Counted from the stretch's first letter, positions 33,317 to 42,687 are shown. The stretch is 64,000 nt of DNA from Poriferisocius sp965200775 (GCA_965200775.1 OZ241383.1:2108001-2172000), one strand, 5' to 3'. Notes: generated from the sequence alone by a model not told the origin. Numbers and translations: made by a program.

Positions 33317-33738
33317 CCTCCGGCCTCGTCTCCGGTGGCACCGCGCTGCTCGTGGCCACCGGGGCCGAGGCTCTCCCCCTCGCTCAGGTCTCTCAGAATC
33401 CGATCCACCCGCCTGCCGGCGTCAATGGACGGATCGAGGGCGAACGTCAACTCGGGAACCTTGCGAACCGCCGCCGAGCGGGCCACCGCATTCTTGAGCT
33501 GGAGGTGATGCTCCTCCAATGCCTCCAACGCCGCGTCAGCCGCCTCGTCGTCCAGCACGCTGATGTACACGGTGGCCCGGCTCAGCTCGGCCCCGGTGTC
33601 CACCCCGGTGACGCTGGCCAGGTTCAGCCGGTCGTCGTCGAGATGGGCCAGTTCCGAGGCCAAGATCTCTCGCAGCAGCTCTCCGAGCCGAGCCGACCGG
33701 GAGTAGTGGGAGGGGCGTGATGCCCGGCGCCGGGCCAT
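33313..33738 (-). CDS. rbfA: Ribosome-binding factor A
   Basis: 141 residues, a KH-like fold that helps mature the 30S subunit and the 5' end of 16S rRNA. Family features are the N-terminal RSARLGELLREILASEL, LASVTGVDTGAELSRATVYISVL, and the helix VRKVPELTFALDPSID. A 25-residue Gly-rich tail is added. It starts 18 nt after infB ends and overlaps truB. Confidence 0.93.
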   Translation of the reverse strand: MARRRASRPSHYSRSARLGELLREILASELAHLDDDRLNLASVTGVDTGAELSRATVYISVLDDEAADAALEALEEHHLQLKNAVARSAAVRKVPELTFALDPSIDAGRRVDRILRDLSEGESLGPGGHEQRGATGDEAGG

Positions 33739-33756
33739 GGGAATCTCCTCGCCCCG

Positions 33757-36636
33757 TTACACCCGAGCGACTTCCCGCTCCTCGAACGTCTCGATGATGT
33801 CGCCGGACTTCAGGTCCTGGAAGTCCGACAGCCCGATCCCGCATTCGAACCCGGACTGCACCTCCCGCACGTCGTCCTTGAACCGCTTCAGCGACGAAAC
33901 CGTGCCCCTCCAGATGACGGCACCTTCCCGCAGGAACCGGACCTTCGATCCTCGAGTGATGGTCCCGTTCAGCACGTAGCAGCCGGCCACCGCACCCACA
34001 CGGGGGATCCGGAAGATCTCCCTCACCTCGGCGTCGCCGGTGACGACCTCCTCGAACTCGGGGGCCAGCATGCCCACCATGGCTTTCTCCACGTCTTCGA
34101 TCAGCTTGTAGATGATCTCGTAGGTGCGGATCTCCACCTTCTCCAGGTCGGCCAACTCCCGGGCCTTGCGGTCGGGCCGGACGTTGAAGCCGATGATCGT
34201 GGCGTTGGAAGCAGCCGCCAACTGGATGTCGTTGGCCGTGACTCCCCCCACGCCCCGATGGACGAACGCCAGCTTCACCTCGTCGCGTCCCAGCCGTTGG
34301 AGGCTGTCGGCCACCGCTTCCAGCGACCCGTTTACATCGGCCTTCACGATGAGGTTCAGCGTGGCCGTTTCGCCGGCCTGGATCTGGCTGAAGATGTCTT
34401 CGAGGCGGGCACCACCGGCCGTGGACGCAGCGTCTCGTCCCAGGCTGGCCAAGCGCTGGGAGTGTTCCCTGGTCTCGGCCACCTTGACCGCCACCTTCTC
34501 GTTGGGTGCCACCACAAATGCGTCACCGGCGTTGGCCACGTCGGACAGGCCCAGCACCTGTACCGGTTTCGACGGAAGCGCTTCTTCGATCTGGTTGCCG
34601 CGGTCGTCGAGCAAGGCCCGCACCCGACCCCAGGACGCCCCAGCCACCACCGGGTCTCCCCGCCGCAGCGTGCCGTTCTGCACCAGCAGCGTGGCCACCG
34701 GGCCCCGCCCGATGTCCAGGTTGGACTCCAGCACCACGCCCTGGGCCCGACCCTCCGGATTGGCACGCAGGTCCTCCACCTCGGCCACCACGGCAAGCTG
34801 CTCCAGCAGATCGTCGATACCCAGGTTCTGAAGAGCGGAAACCTCGACCGTGATGGTGTCGCCGCCCCATTGCTCCGGGATCAGGTCGTGCTCGGAGAGC
34901 TGCTGCATCGTCCGGTTGGGGTCGGCGTTGTTGCGGTCGATCTTGTTGACCGCCACCACGATGGGCACGTCGGCGGCCCGAGCGTGGTTGATGGCCTCCA
35001 GGGTCTGGGGCATCACGCCGTCGTCGGCTGCCACCACCAGCACCACGATGTCGGTGGCGTCAGCGCCCCGTGCACGCATCGAGGTGAACGCGGCGTGGCC
35101 CGGCGTATCGATGAAGGTCAGCGTCCGGGTGTCCTTTTCCACCTGGTAGGCACCGATGTGCTGGGTGATGCCCCCGGCCTCGCCGTCGGCCACGTTGGCG
35201 TTGCGAATCTGATCCAGCAGCTTGGTCTTGCCGTGATCCACATGGCCCATGACTGTGATAACCGGGGGTCGCACGGGGTAGTCGGCTTCCTCATCAGCCT
35301 CGTCGGTGTTGGCTTCGAGGAGCTTGAGCAGTTCGTTCTCCTGCTCCTCGCCGGGGTTCACCAGCCGGATTTGAGCTCCGACCTCCACTGCGAACAGCTC
35401 GATCATCTCGTCGGTCAGCGACTGGGTGGCGGTGACCATCTCGCCCTGCTGCATGAGGAATCGGACCACATCGGACGCGGTCTGGTTCAGCATGGGACCG
35501 ACTTCCAGTGGGGTGGAAGCCCGCTCGATTACCACTTCACCGACCGGTGCCGCCGCTTCCGAGGACGTGTAAGCGGGTACGTCCATCGGCTGGAGGTCTT
35601 CGGCCACCCGCCGCCGACGCCGACTCTTGCGCCGTCTCTGCTGGGGACGCTGCGGACCGCCTCGACCTCGCCCACCGGGGCCGGCCGGGGCACCACTGGG
35701 GGGTCCGCCAAGAGCGCCGGCCGGGCCGCGCGAGGCCCGTACCGGGGCAGGGGAACGGCTCGGGGAGCCGCCGGACCGCTGGGGTGCGCCTCCCGGGCGG
35801 ACGGGAGCGCGGGGGCCTCTTCGAGCGCCGGGCGCCGGGGCCCTTCCCCCCCGACCCGGAGGTGGTGGGATGGGCTTGCCCGACGCAGAGGTGGGGCGGC
35901 CCGGGGGCGGGGGGATGGGCTTGCCCGATTGGGACAGCGGCGGGGTGGGGCGAGCGGAGGCTGCGGGCTGGACCACCGGTACATCGGGGGTCGGCTTCGG
36001 GGCGGGGCGGGGCGGCGATGGCGGGGGGGCAGACGGGGCAGCGGATGGGGAAGACTCAGGGGGCGGCGAGTCGGGACGGGAGCGGGGCGGCAATCCTCCG
36101 CTGGAGGTGACCACCCGGGCCGGCTTTGCCGGGGGTTCGGGCGGTGGAGGCTCCTGCTCGCCCACAGGGGCGTCGGGCTCGGGTTCTGCCTCTACAGCAG
36201 CAGGTTCAGGTTCCGGTGCGGGCTCGGCCTCGGCGGCTACCGGCTCCGGTTCAGCGGCAACCGGTTCAGGCTCCGGTGCGGGCTCGGCCTCGGCGGCTAC
36301 CGGCTCGGGCTCCGGTGCGGGCTCGGCCTCGGCGGCCGCCGGTTCAGGCTCCGGCTCGGGTTCAGCCACAACCGGCTCCGGTTCAGCGGCAACCGGTTCA
36401 GGCTCCGGCTCGGGTTCGGGCTCGACAACTTCCGGCTCTGGTTCCGGCTCGGGCTCTTGGGGCCGGACAAGGCCGTCTCGATGGGCGCGGCGACGGACGC
36501 GATCGGCTTGAACCTGCTCAATGCTGGATGAATGGCTTTTGACTCCGATCCTGAGATCAATACAGAGATCGAGTGTTTCCTGGTTGTTGAGGCCGAGCTC
36601 GCGGGCAAGCTCGTAAACCCGAATTTTTGCCGGCAA
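33757..36636 (-). CDS. infB: Translation initiation factor IF-2
   Basis: 959 residues. GTPase that brings initiator tRNA to the 30S subunit. An N-terminal IF2_N helix domain (IRVYELARELGLNNQE) precedes about 300 residues of low-complexity EPEPEPVAAEAEPAP repeats and Pro/Gly/Arg-rich sequence, then the GTPase with G1 GHVDHGKT, G3 DTPGHAAF and G4 NKID, and domains II-IV. The start is a TTG at 36636 preceded by AGGAAAGG, which decides it. The repeats at 36190-36450 are short EPEP-type units in DNA. The gene sits between nusA and rbfA; no ylxR lies in the 168-bp gap to nusA. Confidence 0.95.
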   Translation of the reverse strand: MPAKIRVYELARELGLNNQETLDLCIDLRIGVKSHSSSIEQVQADRVRRRAHRDGLVRPQEPEPEPEPEVVEPEPEPEPEPVAAEPEPVVAEPEPEPEPAAAEAEPAPEPEPVAAEAEPAPEPEPVAAEPEPVAAEAEPAPEPEPAAVEAEPEPDAPVGEQEPPPPEPPAKPARVVTSSGGLPPRSRPDSPPPESSPSAAPSAPPPSPPRPAPKPTPDVPVVQPAASARPTPPLSQSGKPIPPPPGRPTSASGKPIPPPPGRGGRAPAPGARRGPRAPVRPGGAPQRSGGSPSRSPAPVRASRGPAGALGGPPSGAPAGPGGRGRGGPQRPQQRRRKSRRRRRVAEDLQPMDVPAYTSSEAAAPVGEVVIERASTPLEVGPMLNQTASDVVRFLMQQGEMVTATQSLTDEMIELFAVEVGAQIRLVNPGEEQENELLKLLEANTDEADEEADYPVRPPVITVMGHVDHGKTKLLDQIRNANVADGEAGGITQHIGAYQVEKDTRTLTFIDTPGHAAFTSMRARGADATDIVVLVVAADDGVMPQTLEAINHARAADVPIVVAVNKIDRNNADPNRTMQQLSEHDLIPEQWGGDTITVEVSALQNLGIDDLLEQLAVVAEVEDLRANPEGRAQGVVLESNLDIGRGPVATLLVQNGTLRRGDPVVAGASWGRVRALLDDRGNQIEEALPSKPVQVLGLSDVANAGDAFVVAPNEKVAVKVAETREHSQRLASLGRDAASTAGGARLEDIFSQIQAGETATLNLIVKADVNGSLEAVADSLQRLGRDEVKLAFVHRGVGGVTANDIQLAAASNATIIGFNVRPDRKARELADLEKVEIRTYEIIYKLIEDVEKAMVGMLAPEFEEVVTGDAEVREIFRIPRVGAVAGCYVLNGTITRGSKVRFLREGAVIWRGTVSSLKRFKDDVREVQSGFECGIGLSDFQDLKSGDIIETFEEREVARV

Positions 36637-36669
36637 AAGGCCCTTTCCTGGTCTGTCCGCGGCGCGCGG

Positions 36670-36687
36670 CCGACCTTTTCAGGTCGG
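36670..36687 (-). promoter_or_regulatory. Hairpin in the infB leader
   Basis: CCGACCT (36670-36676) and AGGTCGG (36681-36687) form a perfect 7-bp stem with a TTTC loop (plus strand), about 35 nt upstream of the infB start. It could affect processing or translation of infB; no function is known. Confidence 0.4.
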
Positions 36688-36769
36688 AACTCCATTGTCT
36701 CACGTCCAGCCTAAAACGGCTACGCCCTAGCCCTGGCTGGTGCGATGCTCCATACTCTCACGCCCTGCC

Positions 36770-36793
36770 CTCGGATTTCGAAGTCAATCCGAG
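36770..36793 (-). terminator. Hairpin just after the nusA stop, possible attenuator or processing site
   Basis: CTCGGATT (36770-36777) and AATCCGAG (36786-36793) form a perfect 8-bp stem with an 8-nt loop, starting 10 nt downstream of the nusA stop. There is no U-tract after it, so complete termination is doubtful; partial termination or RNA processing within the nusA-infB operon fits better. Confidence 0.45.
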
Positions 36794-36803
36794 CGTCGGG
36801 GTG

Positions 36804-37976
36804 TTATGGCGGTGGCGAAGTGCCCTGCGGTGCTTCTCCCACCTCCTCAACACCGAATGACGAGGCTTCCTCACTACCCTCAGCGGCCCATTCCTCGGCC
36901 GACAGAGCCGGTCCCCCCTCGGCGGGACGCCACACCTGCTCACCGGTGGTCTCGTCCACCACCCATTCACCCTCTGCCCACTCCATGTCGGCGTAGGCGG
37001 CTTCCTGGGCCAGTTGGGTCTCGCTCTTGATGTCAATGCGCCAACCGGTGAGGCGAGCGGACAGGCGAGCGTTCTGACCTTCCTTGCCAATGGCCAGCGA
37101 GAGCTGGTAGTCGGGAACGATGACCTCGGCCACCCCCGTCTCCTCGTCGATGCTGACCTCCTTGATCTTGGCCGGAGACAGCGCCTTGGCCACGAAATCG
37201 GAAGGGTCCTCGGCGAAGGGAACGATGTCGATCTTCTCCCCCCGCAACTCGTTGACCACCATGCGCACCCGAGCCCCTCGGGCTCCCACGCACGCCCCCA
37301 CCGGGTCCACGTTCTGATCGTTGGACAGCACCGCGATCTTGGTGCGATGTCCCGGTTCCCGGGCGCACGCCTTGATCTCCACCACACCGTCGGCGATCTC
37401 GGGCACCTCCAGCTCGAACAGCCGCTTGATGAGGCCGGGGTGGGTGCGGCTGACCACGATTTGTGGGCCCTTCGCCGTCTTGCGCACCTCCACGATGTAG
37501 GCCTTGAGCCGGCTGTTGGCGTCGGGACGCTCGAATGGCACCTGTTCGGCCTGGGGAAGAAGCGCTTCGACCCGACCCAGGTCCAAGAGGGTGTATCGGG
37601 AGTCGTTCTGCTGGATGATGCCGGTGACGATGTCGCCCTCCCGACCCGCGTACTCCTCGTATTTCAGCTCCCGCTCCACCTCGCGGATCCGCTGCATCAT
37701 TACCTGCTTGGCCGTCTGGGCCGCGATCCTGCCGAAACCGTCGGGGGTAACGTCGAACGGTTCCCCCATGGGCTCGCCATCCTCGTCGAGCTTCTGAGCG
37801 AACACCTGGATGTCGGCGGTCTCCGGGTCGATGGTGACCCAGGCGTACTCCTCGCTGCCGGGCATCCGCTTGTAGGCCGTCTCGAGAGCGTCGGCCAGCG
37901 CGGCCAGCAGGGCCTCCACCGAGATTCCCTTGTCGGCTGCCAGGGCCTGGAGGGCTTCAATCATGTCGGGGTTCAT
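36804..37976 (-). CDS. nusA: Transcription termination/antitermination protein NusA
   Basis: 390 residues from the ATG at 37976, with a GGAGAGGAG site, overlapping the rimP stop by 4 nt. An N-terminal RNA-polymerase-binding domain is followed by an S1 domain (GDIVTGIIQQNDSRYTLLDLG) and two KH domains (VGACVGARGARVRMVVNEL; LAIGKEGQNARLSARLTG). It modulates pausing and termination. An acidic tail of about 55 residues ends the protein. The actinobacterial rimP-nusA-infB order is kept. Confidence 0.95.
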   Translation of the reverse strand: MNPDMIEALQALAADKGISVEALLAALADALETAYKRMPGSEEYAWVTIDPETADIQVFAQKLDEDGEPMGEPFDVTPDGFGRIAAQTAKQVMMQRIREVERELKYEEYAGREGDIVTGIIQQNDSRYTLLDLGRVEALLPQAEQVPFERPDANSRLKAYIVEVRKTAKGPQIVVSRTHPGLIKRLFELEVPEIADGVVEIKACAREPGHRTKIAVLSNDQNVDPVGACVGARGARVRMVVNELRGEKIDIVPFAEDPSDFVAKALSPAKIKEVSIDEETGVAEVIVPDYQLSLAIGKEGQNARLSARLTGWRIDIKSETQLAQEAAYADMEWAEGEWVVDETTGEQVWRPAEGGPALSAEEWAAEGSEEASSFGVEEVGEAPQGTSPPP

Positions 37977-38455
37977 CGACCACTCCTCTCCGTCACTCTC
38001 TTGTTCCGCTCCGAGCCCCACTCGAAAACCGTTTTCGCCTTGGCGATGTTGGCGTACTCCATCCGGCGAGGGACATCGCCGGCGTCAACGGTGATCCCGG
38101 AGTCGTCGCTGTCGAGCAGCACTCCTTGGACCCGGCGTTCTCCCTCCACATCGGGGTTGAGCTTGACGCTGATGACCTCTCCCACCGCTCGGGCGTAGTG
38201 CTCGGGGCTCCGCAGCGGCCGCTCCAAGCCTGGACTGGTGATCTCCAGGGTGTAGCGGCCGGGCACGATGTCGTGGTCGTCCAGCAGGCGGGAGACCACC
38301 TTGGAGGCGTCGGCCACCTCGTCCAGGCCGACACCACCGGGCTTGTCCACGATGATGCGGAGTATCCCACCCCCGAAGGCCACGTCGTAGACCTCCAAAC
38401 CTCGTCCCTGGAACAGGGGCACGAGCAGGTGGCGTACTTTGTCGGCTATTGTCAC
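37973..38455 (-). CDS. rimP: Ribosome maturation factor RimP
   Basis: 160 residues from a GTG. It is needed for 30S maturation. Family features are GRGLEVYDVAF and LRIIVDKPGGVGLDEVADAS in the N-terminal domain and YTLEITSPGLERPL before the SH3-like C-terminal domain. It is the first gene of the rimP-nusA-infB-rbfA-truB-ribF run. Its stop overlaps the nusA start. Confidence 0.93.
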   Translation of the reverse strand: MTIADKVRHLLVPLFQGRGLEVYDVAFGGGILRIIVDKPGGVGLDEVADASKVVSRLLDDHDIVPGRYTLEITSPGLERPLRSPEHYARAVGEVISVKLNPDVEGERRVQGVLLDSDDSGITVDAGDVPRRMEYANIAKAKTVFEWGSERNKRVTERSGR

Positions 38456-38514
38456 CTGGCCATCCCCTTTCCCAATCCGGCGCCGGCTCGATTATCGCCG
38501 CCCCCAAAGTCAGA

Positions 38515-38538
38515 AGGCGTGGGCTGCAGCCCACGCCT
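38515..38538. terminator. 24-bp perfect palindrome, likely terminator after proS
   Basis: The half-site AGGCGTGGGCTG (38515-38526) is followed directly by its reverse complement (38527-38538). It lies about 105 nt downstream of proS and 60 nt upstream of rimP. As RNA it forms a very stable hairpin; the following minus-strand bases TTCTGACTTTGG are only weakly T-rich, so it would be a low-U terminator of the type common in high-GC bacteria. Confidence 0.6.
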
Positions 38539-38643
38539 CACCCGGCCCATCGGCCCGACTGAAGAGATCGACATTACGTCGGCAATCCTACCCCCTGGGC
38601 GCGCCAAAGTCGCTACACTGCGACGCTCTTTGGGGCAATAAAA

Positions 38644-40056
38644 TCAGTAGCTGCGGCCGCACATCGCCACAAGGTCGGGCTCCTCGCCGTTGAGCGGAAG
38701 CGACCCGTCGGGGCGTTGCAGGCAGCGCACAGTTACCGCTTCCTCGGCCAAATCCGCCTCCCCCTGCGTCCCGAGCTTGGCCCACGGGATGCGGGCGAAG
38801 CCGTTGGCCGATGCCTCCAGCACCTCCTCGACGGAGGCGGCGTCCGCGATGCGGTCGTCCCGCCACTGCGTCGCGTCGGCCAGGATGCGGCCCTGAAGCT
38901 CGTCGAGCAGCGACCCGATCCGGCCCGCCGCCGCCTCGAAACCCACCGTCTCCTTGTCGCCCCCCAGCCGGGAAACCAGCGTGACCTGGTTTTGCTCCAG
39001 GTCACGGGGGCCAACCTCCACCCGGATCGGAACGCCCTTCAGCTCCCAATCGGTGGCCCGTCGGCCGAACCCGGCCCCGGTGTGGTCGTCCACCTTCACC
39101 CTCACCCCGGCGGTCGCCAGCTCTTCGGCGAGGCGGTGGCACGCTTCCACCACCCCGTCGGCGTCGCGCACCGCCACGATCACCGCTTGGACCGAGGCCA
39201 GACGGGGGGGCACCATCAGGCCGCTGTCGTCGCCGTGGGCCATTATCAACCCGCCCACCATGCGAGACGACACCCCCCACGAGGTCTGCCACACGTACGA
39301 CTGGTTGCCCTCAGAGTCCAGGTAGGTGGTGTCGAACATGGTGGCGAAGCTCTGGCCCAGCTCGTGGGAGGTCCCCATCTGAAGGGCCTTCCCGTCTCGC
39401 ATCATCCCCTCCAGGCACATCGAGTTGATGGCTCCGGGGAACCGCTCGGCCTCGGTCTTGTAGCCGATGAGCACCGGGATGGCCAGAACCGACACCATGA
39501 AATCGAGGTAAACGTCGTGGAGGATCCGGGCCGCGTAGTCACGGGCCTCCTGCCGGGTGGCGTGAGCGGTGTGGCCCTCCTGCCACAGGAACTCCGTGGT
39601 ACGCAGGAAGATTCGGGGCCGCATCTCCCAACGGACAACGTTGGCCCACTGGTTGAGCAGCAGCGGCAGGTCGCGGTGGCTCTGGATCCATTTGGAGAAG
39701 TAGGCGTTGATGATTGTCTCGCTGGTGGGGCGCACCACCACCGGCTCGGCCAGCTCCCGGCCCCCACCCTGGGTGACCACGGCCAGTTCGGGGCTGAACC
39801 CCTCAACGTGGTCGGATTCCCGGTTCAGGTAGCTCTCGGGGATGAACAGCGGGAAGTAGGCGTTGTCGGCCCCTGCCGCCTTGATGCGCTGATCCACCTC
39901 GGCCTGCATCCGCTCCCAGATGGCGTACCCGTAGGGACGGATCACCATGGTGCCCCGCACCGGCCCGTTGTCTGCCAACTCCGCCTTGTTGAGAACCTCC
40001 TGGTACCAGCGGGGGAAATCCTCGTGCTGCGGTGTCAGCACTCCCTTCTTGGCCAA
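38644..40056 (-). CDS. proS: Prolyl-tRNA synthetase, archaeal/eukaryotic-type short form
   Basis: 470 residues from a TTG start with an AGGAG site 10 nt upstream. It charges tRNA-Pro. Class II motifs are GPVRGTMVIRPYGYAIWERM, RPRIFLRTTEFLWQEGHTA and GLIMAHGDDSGLMVPP; the anticodon domain and a C-terminal end in Tyr follow. The roughly 180-residue editing insertion of the bacterial long form is absent, as in archaeal-type ProS. It starts 2 nt after ispG ends. Confidence 0.94.
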   Translation of the reverse strand: MAKKGVLTPQHEDFPRWYQEVLNKAELADNGPVRGTMVIRPYGYAIWERMQAEVDQRIKAAGADNAYFPLFIPESYLNRESDHVEGFSPELAVVTQGGGRELAEPVVVRPTSETIINAYFSKWIQSHRDLPLLLNQWANVVRWEMRPRIFLRTTEFLWQEGHTAHATRQEARDYAARILHDVYLDFMVSVLAIPVLIGYKTEAERFPGAINSMCLEGMMRDGKALQMGTSHELGQSFATMFDTTYLDSEGNQSYVWQTSWGVSSRMVGGLIMAHGDDSGLMVPPRLASVQAVIVAVRDADGVVEACHRLAEELATAGVRVKVDDHTGAGFGRRATDWELKGVPIRVEVGPRDLEQNQVTLVSRLGGDKETVGFEAAAGRIGSLLDELQGRILADATQWRDDRIADAASVEEVLEASANGFARIPWAKLGTQGEADLAEEAVTVRCLQRPDGSLPLNGEEPDLVAMCGRSY

Positions 40057-40058
40057 GA

Positions 40059-41282
40059 TCAGGCTCTCCTGCGAATCATTTCGATCTTCTCGCTCGACCG
40101 GTTGGCATCGTCACCCTGATCGGCCAGCAGGCGACTCCGGTCTCGCTCGGCCTCCCGAGCGGCGGCCACTGTGTCTGCCCGGGCCAGCGCCGCCTCGGCT
40201 CCCTGCTCGTGGATCAGCTCGGCCCAGTCCACCAGCGAGGTCACCATGTCCTCCTCGGCCACCACCGCCACGTTGCGGCCCTTCACGAACAGATGGCCCC
40301 GCTTGTTGCCCGCGGCGATGCCGATGTCGGCGTCGCGGGCCTCCCCCGGTCCGTTCACCACGCAACCCATGACCGCCACCTGTAGGGGGATCTCCCGGTC
40401 GCCGAACGCCTCCATGGCCTGTTCGGCCACGGCGTACACATCGATCTCGGCTCTGCCGCAGCTTGGGCAGGCGATCAGGTCCACGTTCTTGCGCTCCCGC
40501 AACCCCATCGACTCCAGGAGCTGCCGGCCAGCCTTGGCCTCCTGTACCGGGTCGGCGGTGAGGCTGTAGCGGATGGTGTCGCCGATGCCCTCGGCCAGCA
40601 GCGTCCCGATGCCCGCCGTGGATTTGATGAGCCCCACCGGAGGCGGCCCGGCTTCGGTCACCCCCAGATGCAGGGGGTGGTCGGTGACCTCGGAGAGCTG
40701 TCGGTACGCCTCGATCATCAGAGGCACGCTGGATGCCTTGACCGAGATTTTGACCTGATCGAAGTCCACCTCCCGGAAGTAGTCCAGCTCCATTTCCGCC
40801 GATTCCACCATGGCCTCGGGGGTCACCTGGTCGCCGTACTTGCGGTACAAATCGGGATGCAGCGAGCCCCCGTTCACCCCTATGCGGATCGGCACCCCCC
40901 GGTCCCGGCACTCCGAGGCCACCGTTCTGATGTGCTCGGGCTTGCGGATGTTGCCGGGGTTCAGCCTCAGGCAGTGGACCCCGGCGTCGAGCGCGGCCAG
41001 GGCCATGCGGTACTGGTGGTGGATGTCGGCAATGATCGGTACCGGAGAGCGGGGCACGATCTGGGCCAGCCCCTCGGCCGCCTCGATCTCGTTGCAGGTA
41101 CACCGCACGATGTCGGCCCCTGCCGAGGCCAGGGCGTAGATCTGCTGGAGGGTGCCGTCCACGTCGGCGGTGCGGGTGGTTGTCATGGACTGAACGGTGA
41201 TGGGCGCGCCCCCACCGACCGGAACCCCTCCAACCTGGATCTGGCGGGTTGGCCGGCGCTCGAATGCCGCCTGTACTTCCAC
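40059..41282 (-). CDS. ispG: 4-hydroxy-3-methylbut-2-enyl diphosphate synthase
   Basis: 407 residues. Iron-sulfur enzyme of the MEP isoprenoid pathway that opens the cyclic diphosphate. A TIM barrel with PITVQSMTTTRTADVDGT is followed by the [4Fe-4S] domain, with Cys in IACPSCGR and GCVVNGPGE. A 50-residue Ala/Glu/Arg-rich tail is extra. The GTG at 41282 is the start. With dxr two genes away it marks a working MEP pathway. It lies between rseP and proS as usual for actinobacteria. Confidence 0.95.
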   Translation of the reverse strand: MEVQAAFERRPTRQIQVGGVPVGGGAPITVQSMTTTRTADVDGTLQQIYALASAGADIVRCTCNEIEAAEGLAQIVPRSPVPIIADIHHQYRMALAALDAGVHCLRLNPGNIRKPEHIRTVASECRDRGVPIRIGVNGGSLHPDLYRKYGDQVTPEAMVESAEMELDYFREVDFDQVKISVKASSVPLMIEAYRQLSEVTDHPLHLGVTEAGPPPVGLIKSTAGIGTLLAEGIGDTIRYSLTADPVQEAKAGRQLLESMGLRERKNVDLIACPSCGRAEIDVYAVAEQAMEAFGDREIPLQVAVMGCVVNGPGEARDADIGIAAGNKRGHLFVKGRNVAVVAEEDMVTSLVDWAELIHEQGAEAALARADTVAAAREAERDRSRLLADQGDDANRSSEKIEMIRRRA

Positions 41283-41313
41283 TTCTGCCTGCCTTTCCCA
41301 GCCTCTGCTCTTG

Positions 41314-42684
41314 CTACCTTTGAATGTCTATCGGATCGACGACATCGAGATAGAGCGCTCCCATGCCCACGAAGATCACGATGATCACTACTGCGTAGGC
41401 TAGCGGCACCATCTTCGATACATCGGCGGTGTATCGCCGGCCCCGGTGGGAGCGGAGACGCTCGTAGGTTGCGATCACCACGTGGCCGCCGTCGAAGGGC
41501 AGCAGCGGGATCATGTTGAATACCCCCACGAACACGTTCAGCAGCGCCAGGAACAGAAGCAGGTACTCGTACCCGCTCTCGGTTAGGTCGGCCCCAATCC
41601 TCAGCGCCCCGAAGATCGAAACCACGCGGTCCTGGTCTTCGGACGCCGGCAACGTCGTAGCAGCCGACGACGCGGGAGCGGTCTGGACCTCGGTCGGCTG
41701 ATCGGTGACGTCACGGTAGATCTTGTTCAACCCGCTGGGCGAGAAGACCCGACCGATGCCGAGCACGGATTCCTTAACCAGGAAACCGAACTCGTCCAGC
41801 GTCTCGGGCACCGCTTCCAACACCCCCATCTCCACCGACCGCGACTCCCGGGCGGTATGGGAGGCGATGCCCACAAACCCCCGGGCGGCGTCATCGGGAT
41901 GGGCGCCCAGGGTTAGGTCGCGAACCAGCACATCACCCTGACGCAACACTTCCAGGCTGACCGTCGAACCCGGCTCCGGGAGGGCGGCTACCATGTCGTC
42001 AAGGGTGTCCACCGGGGCCCCGTCCACGGCAACGATCCGGTCTCCGGGCTCCAAGCCTGCCCAAGCTGCCGGGGTGCCCGCTGCCACCCTTGTCACAGTC
42101 CAGTCGGGGGAGGGGACGCTCTCGGTTCTCCCCCCGATCACCAGGAACGTGAAGATCAGCGCCAGAGCCAAAAGGAAGTGAACGGTCGAGCCGGCCACGG
42201 CCACCGACATGCGCCGCCAGTAGGGCTTGCTCCGGTAGGTGCGATGCTCCTCGGAGGGGGCGACCTCCTCCATGTTGCTCATGCCGATGATCCGCACGTA
42301 AGCCCCGGCGGGGATGGCCTTGAGGCCGTAAACCGTTTCCCCCCGGCGGAACGACCACAGCCGGGGCCCGAAGCCCAGGAAGAACTCGGTCACCTTCATC
42401 CCTGCTGTCCGGGCGGCCACGAAATGGCCCAGCTCGTGCAGGATGATCATCCCCACGATGGCAAGCAGCATTATCAGCAGGGGCAGCCCCCAGAACACCC
42501 CCACCAAGGTGAGCAGTCCCGCCATCAGGGCCAGGCCCCGCCACCCCTCTCGGATTCCGTCCCGGCCCGGACCCACGCTGTGTTTATTCCCGCCCAAACC
42601 CGCCCGGTGTTCATTCCCGCCCGAACCCGCCCGGGGGTCGGTGGTCGGAGGGGGCTTGTCCAATCTGAACTGGTGGAACGGCAT
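41314..42684 (-). CDS. Site-2 (RIP) metalloprotease RseP/Rip1 family
   Basis: 456 residues. Intramembrane zinc protease: the first membrane helix carries HELGHFVAARTAGM, a PDZ domain (GDRIVAVDGAPVDTLDDMV) follows, and LNVFVGVFNMIPLLPFDGGHV gives the second zinc-site segment. In actinobacteria Rip1 cleaves anti-sigma factors. The ATG at 42684 lies 3 nt before the dxr stop region and gives a 53-residue polar extension containing a repeated 9-residue block (42581-42634). The ATG at 42525, right before the first helix, is the alternative start. Located between dxr and ispG. Confidence 0.88.
   Translation of the reverse strand: MPFHQFRLDKPPPTTDPRAGSGGNEHRAGLGGNKHSVGPGRDGIREGWRGLALMAGLLTLVGVFWGLPLLIMLLAIVGMIILHELGHFVAARTAGMKVTEFFLGFGPRLWSFRRGETVYGLKAIPAGAYVRIIGMSNMEEVAPSEEHRTYRSKPYWRRMSVAVAGSTVHFLLALALIFTFLVIGGRTESVPSPDWTVTRVAAGTPAAWAGLEPGDRIVAVDGAPVDTLDDMVAALPEPGSTVSLEVLRQGDVLVRDLTLGAHPDDAARGFVGIASHTARESRSVEMGVLEAVPETLDEFGFLVKESVLGIGRVFSPSGLNKIYRDVTDQPTEVQTAPASSAATTLPASEDQDRVVSIFGALRIGADLTESGYEYLLLFLALLNVFVGVFNMIPLLPFDGGHVVIATYERLRSHRGRRYTADVSKMVPLAYAVVIIVIFVGMGALYLDVVDPIDIQR
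42581..42634. repeat. Two tandem 27-bp units near the dxr-rseP junction
   Basis: Units at 42581-42607 and 42608-42634 differ at 2 of 27 positions. If rseP starts at 42684 they encode the repeated blocks GGNEHRAGL and GGNKHSVGP; if it starts at 42525 they are intergenic. Confidence 0.85.
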
Positions 42685-42687
42685 CGC

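Noticed and set aside
34258..36531. 757-codon plus-strand open frame opposite infB
   Set aside because: Antisense shadow of IF-2; the repetitive Gly/Ser part mirrors the EPEP repeats.
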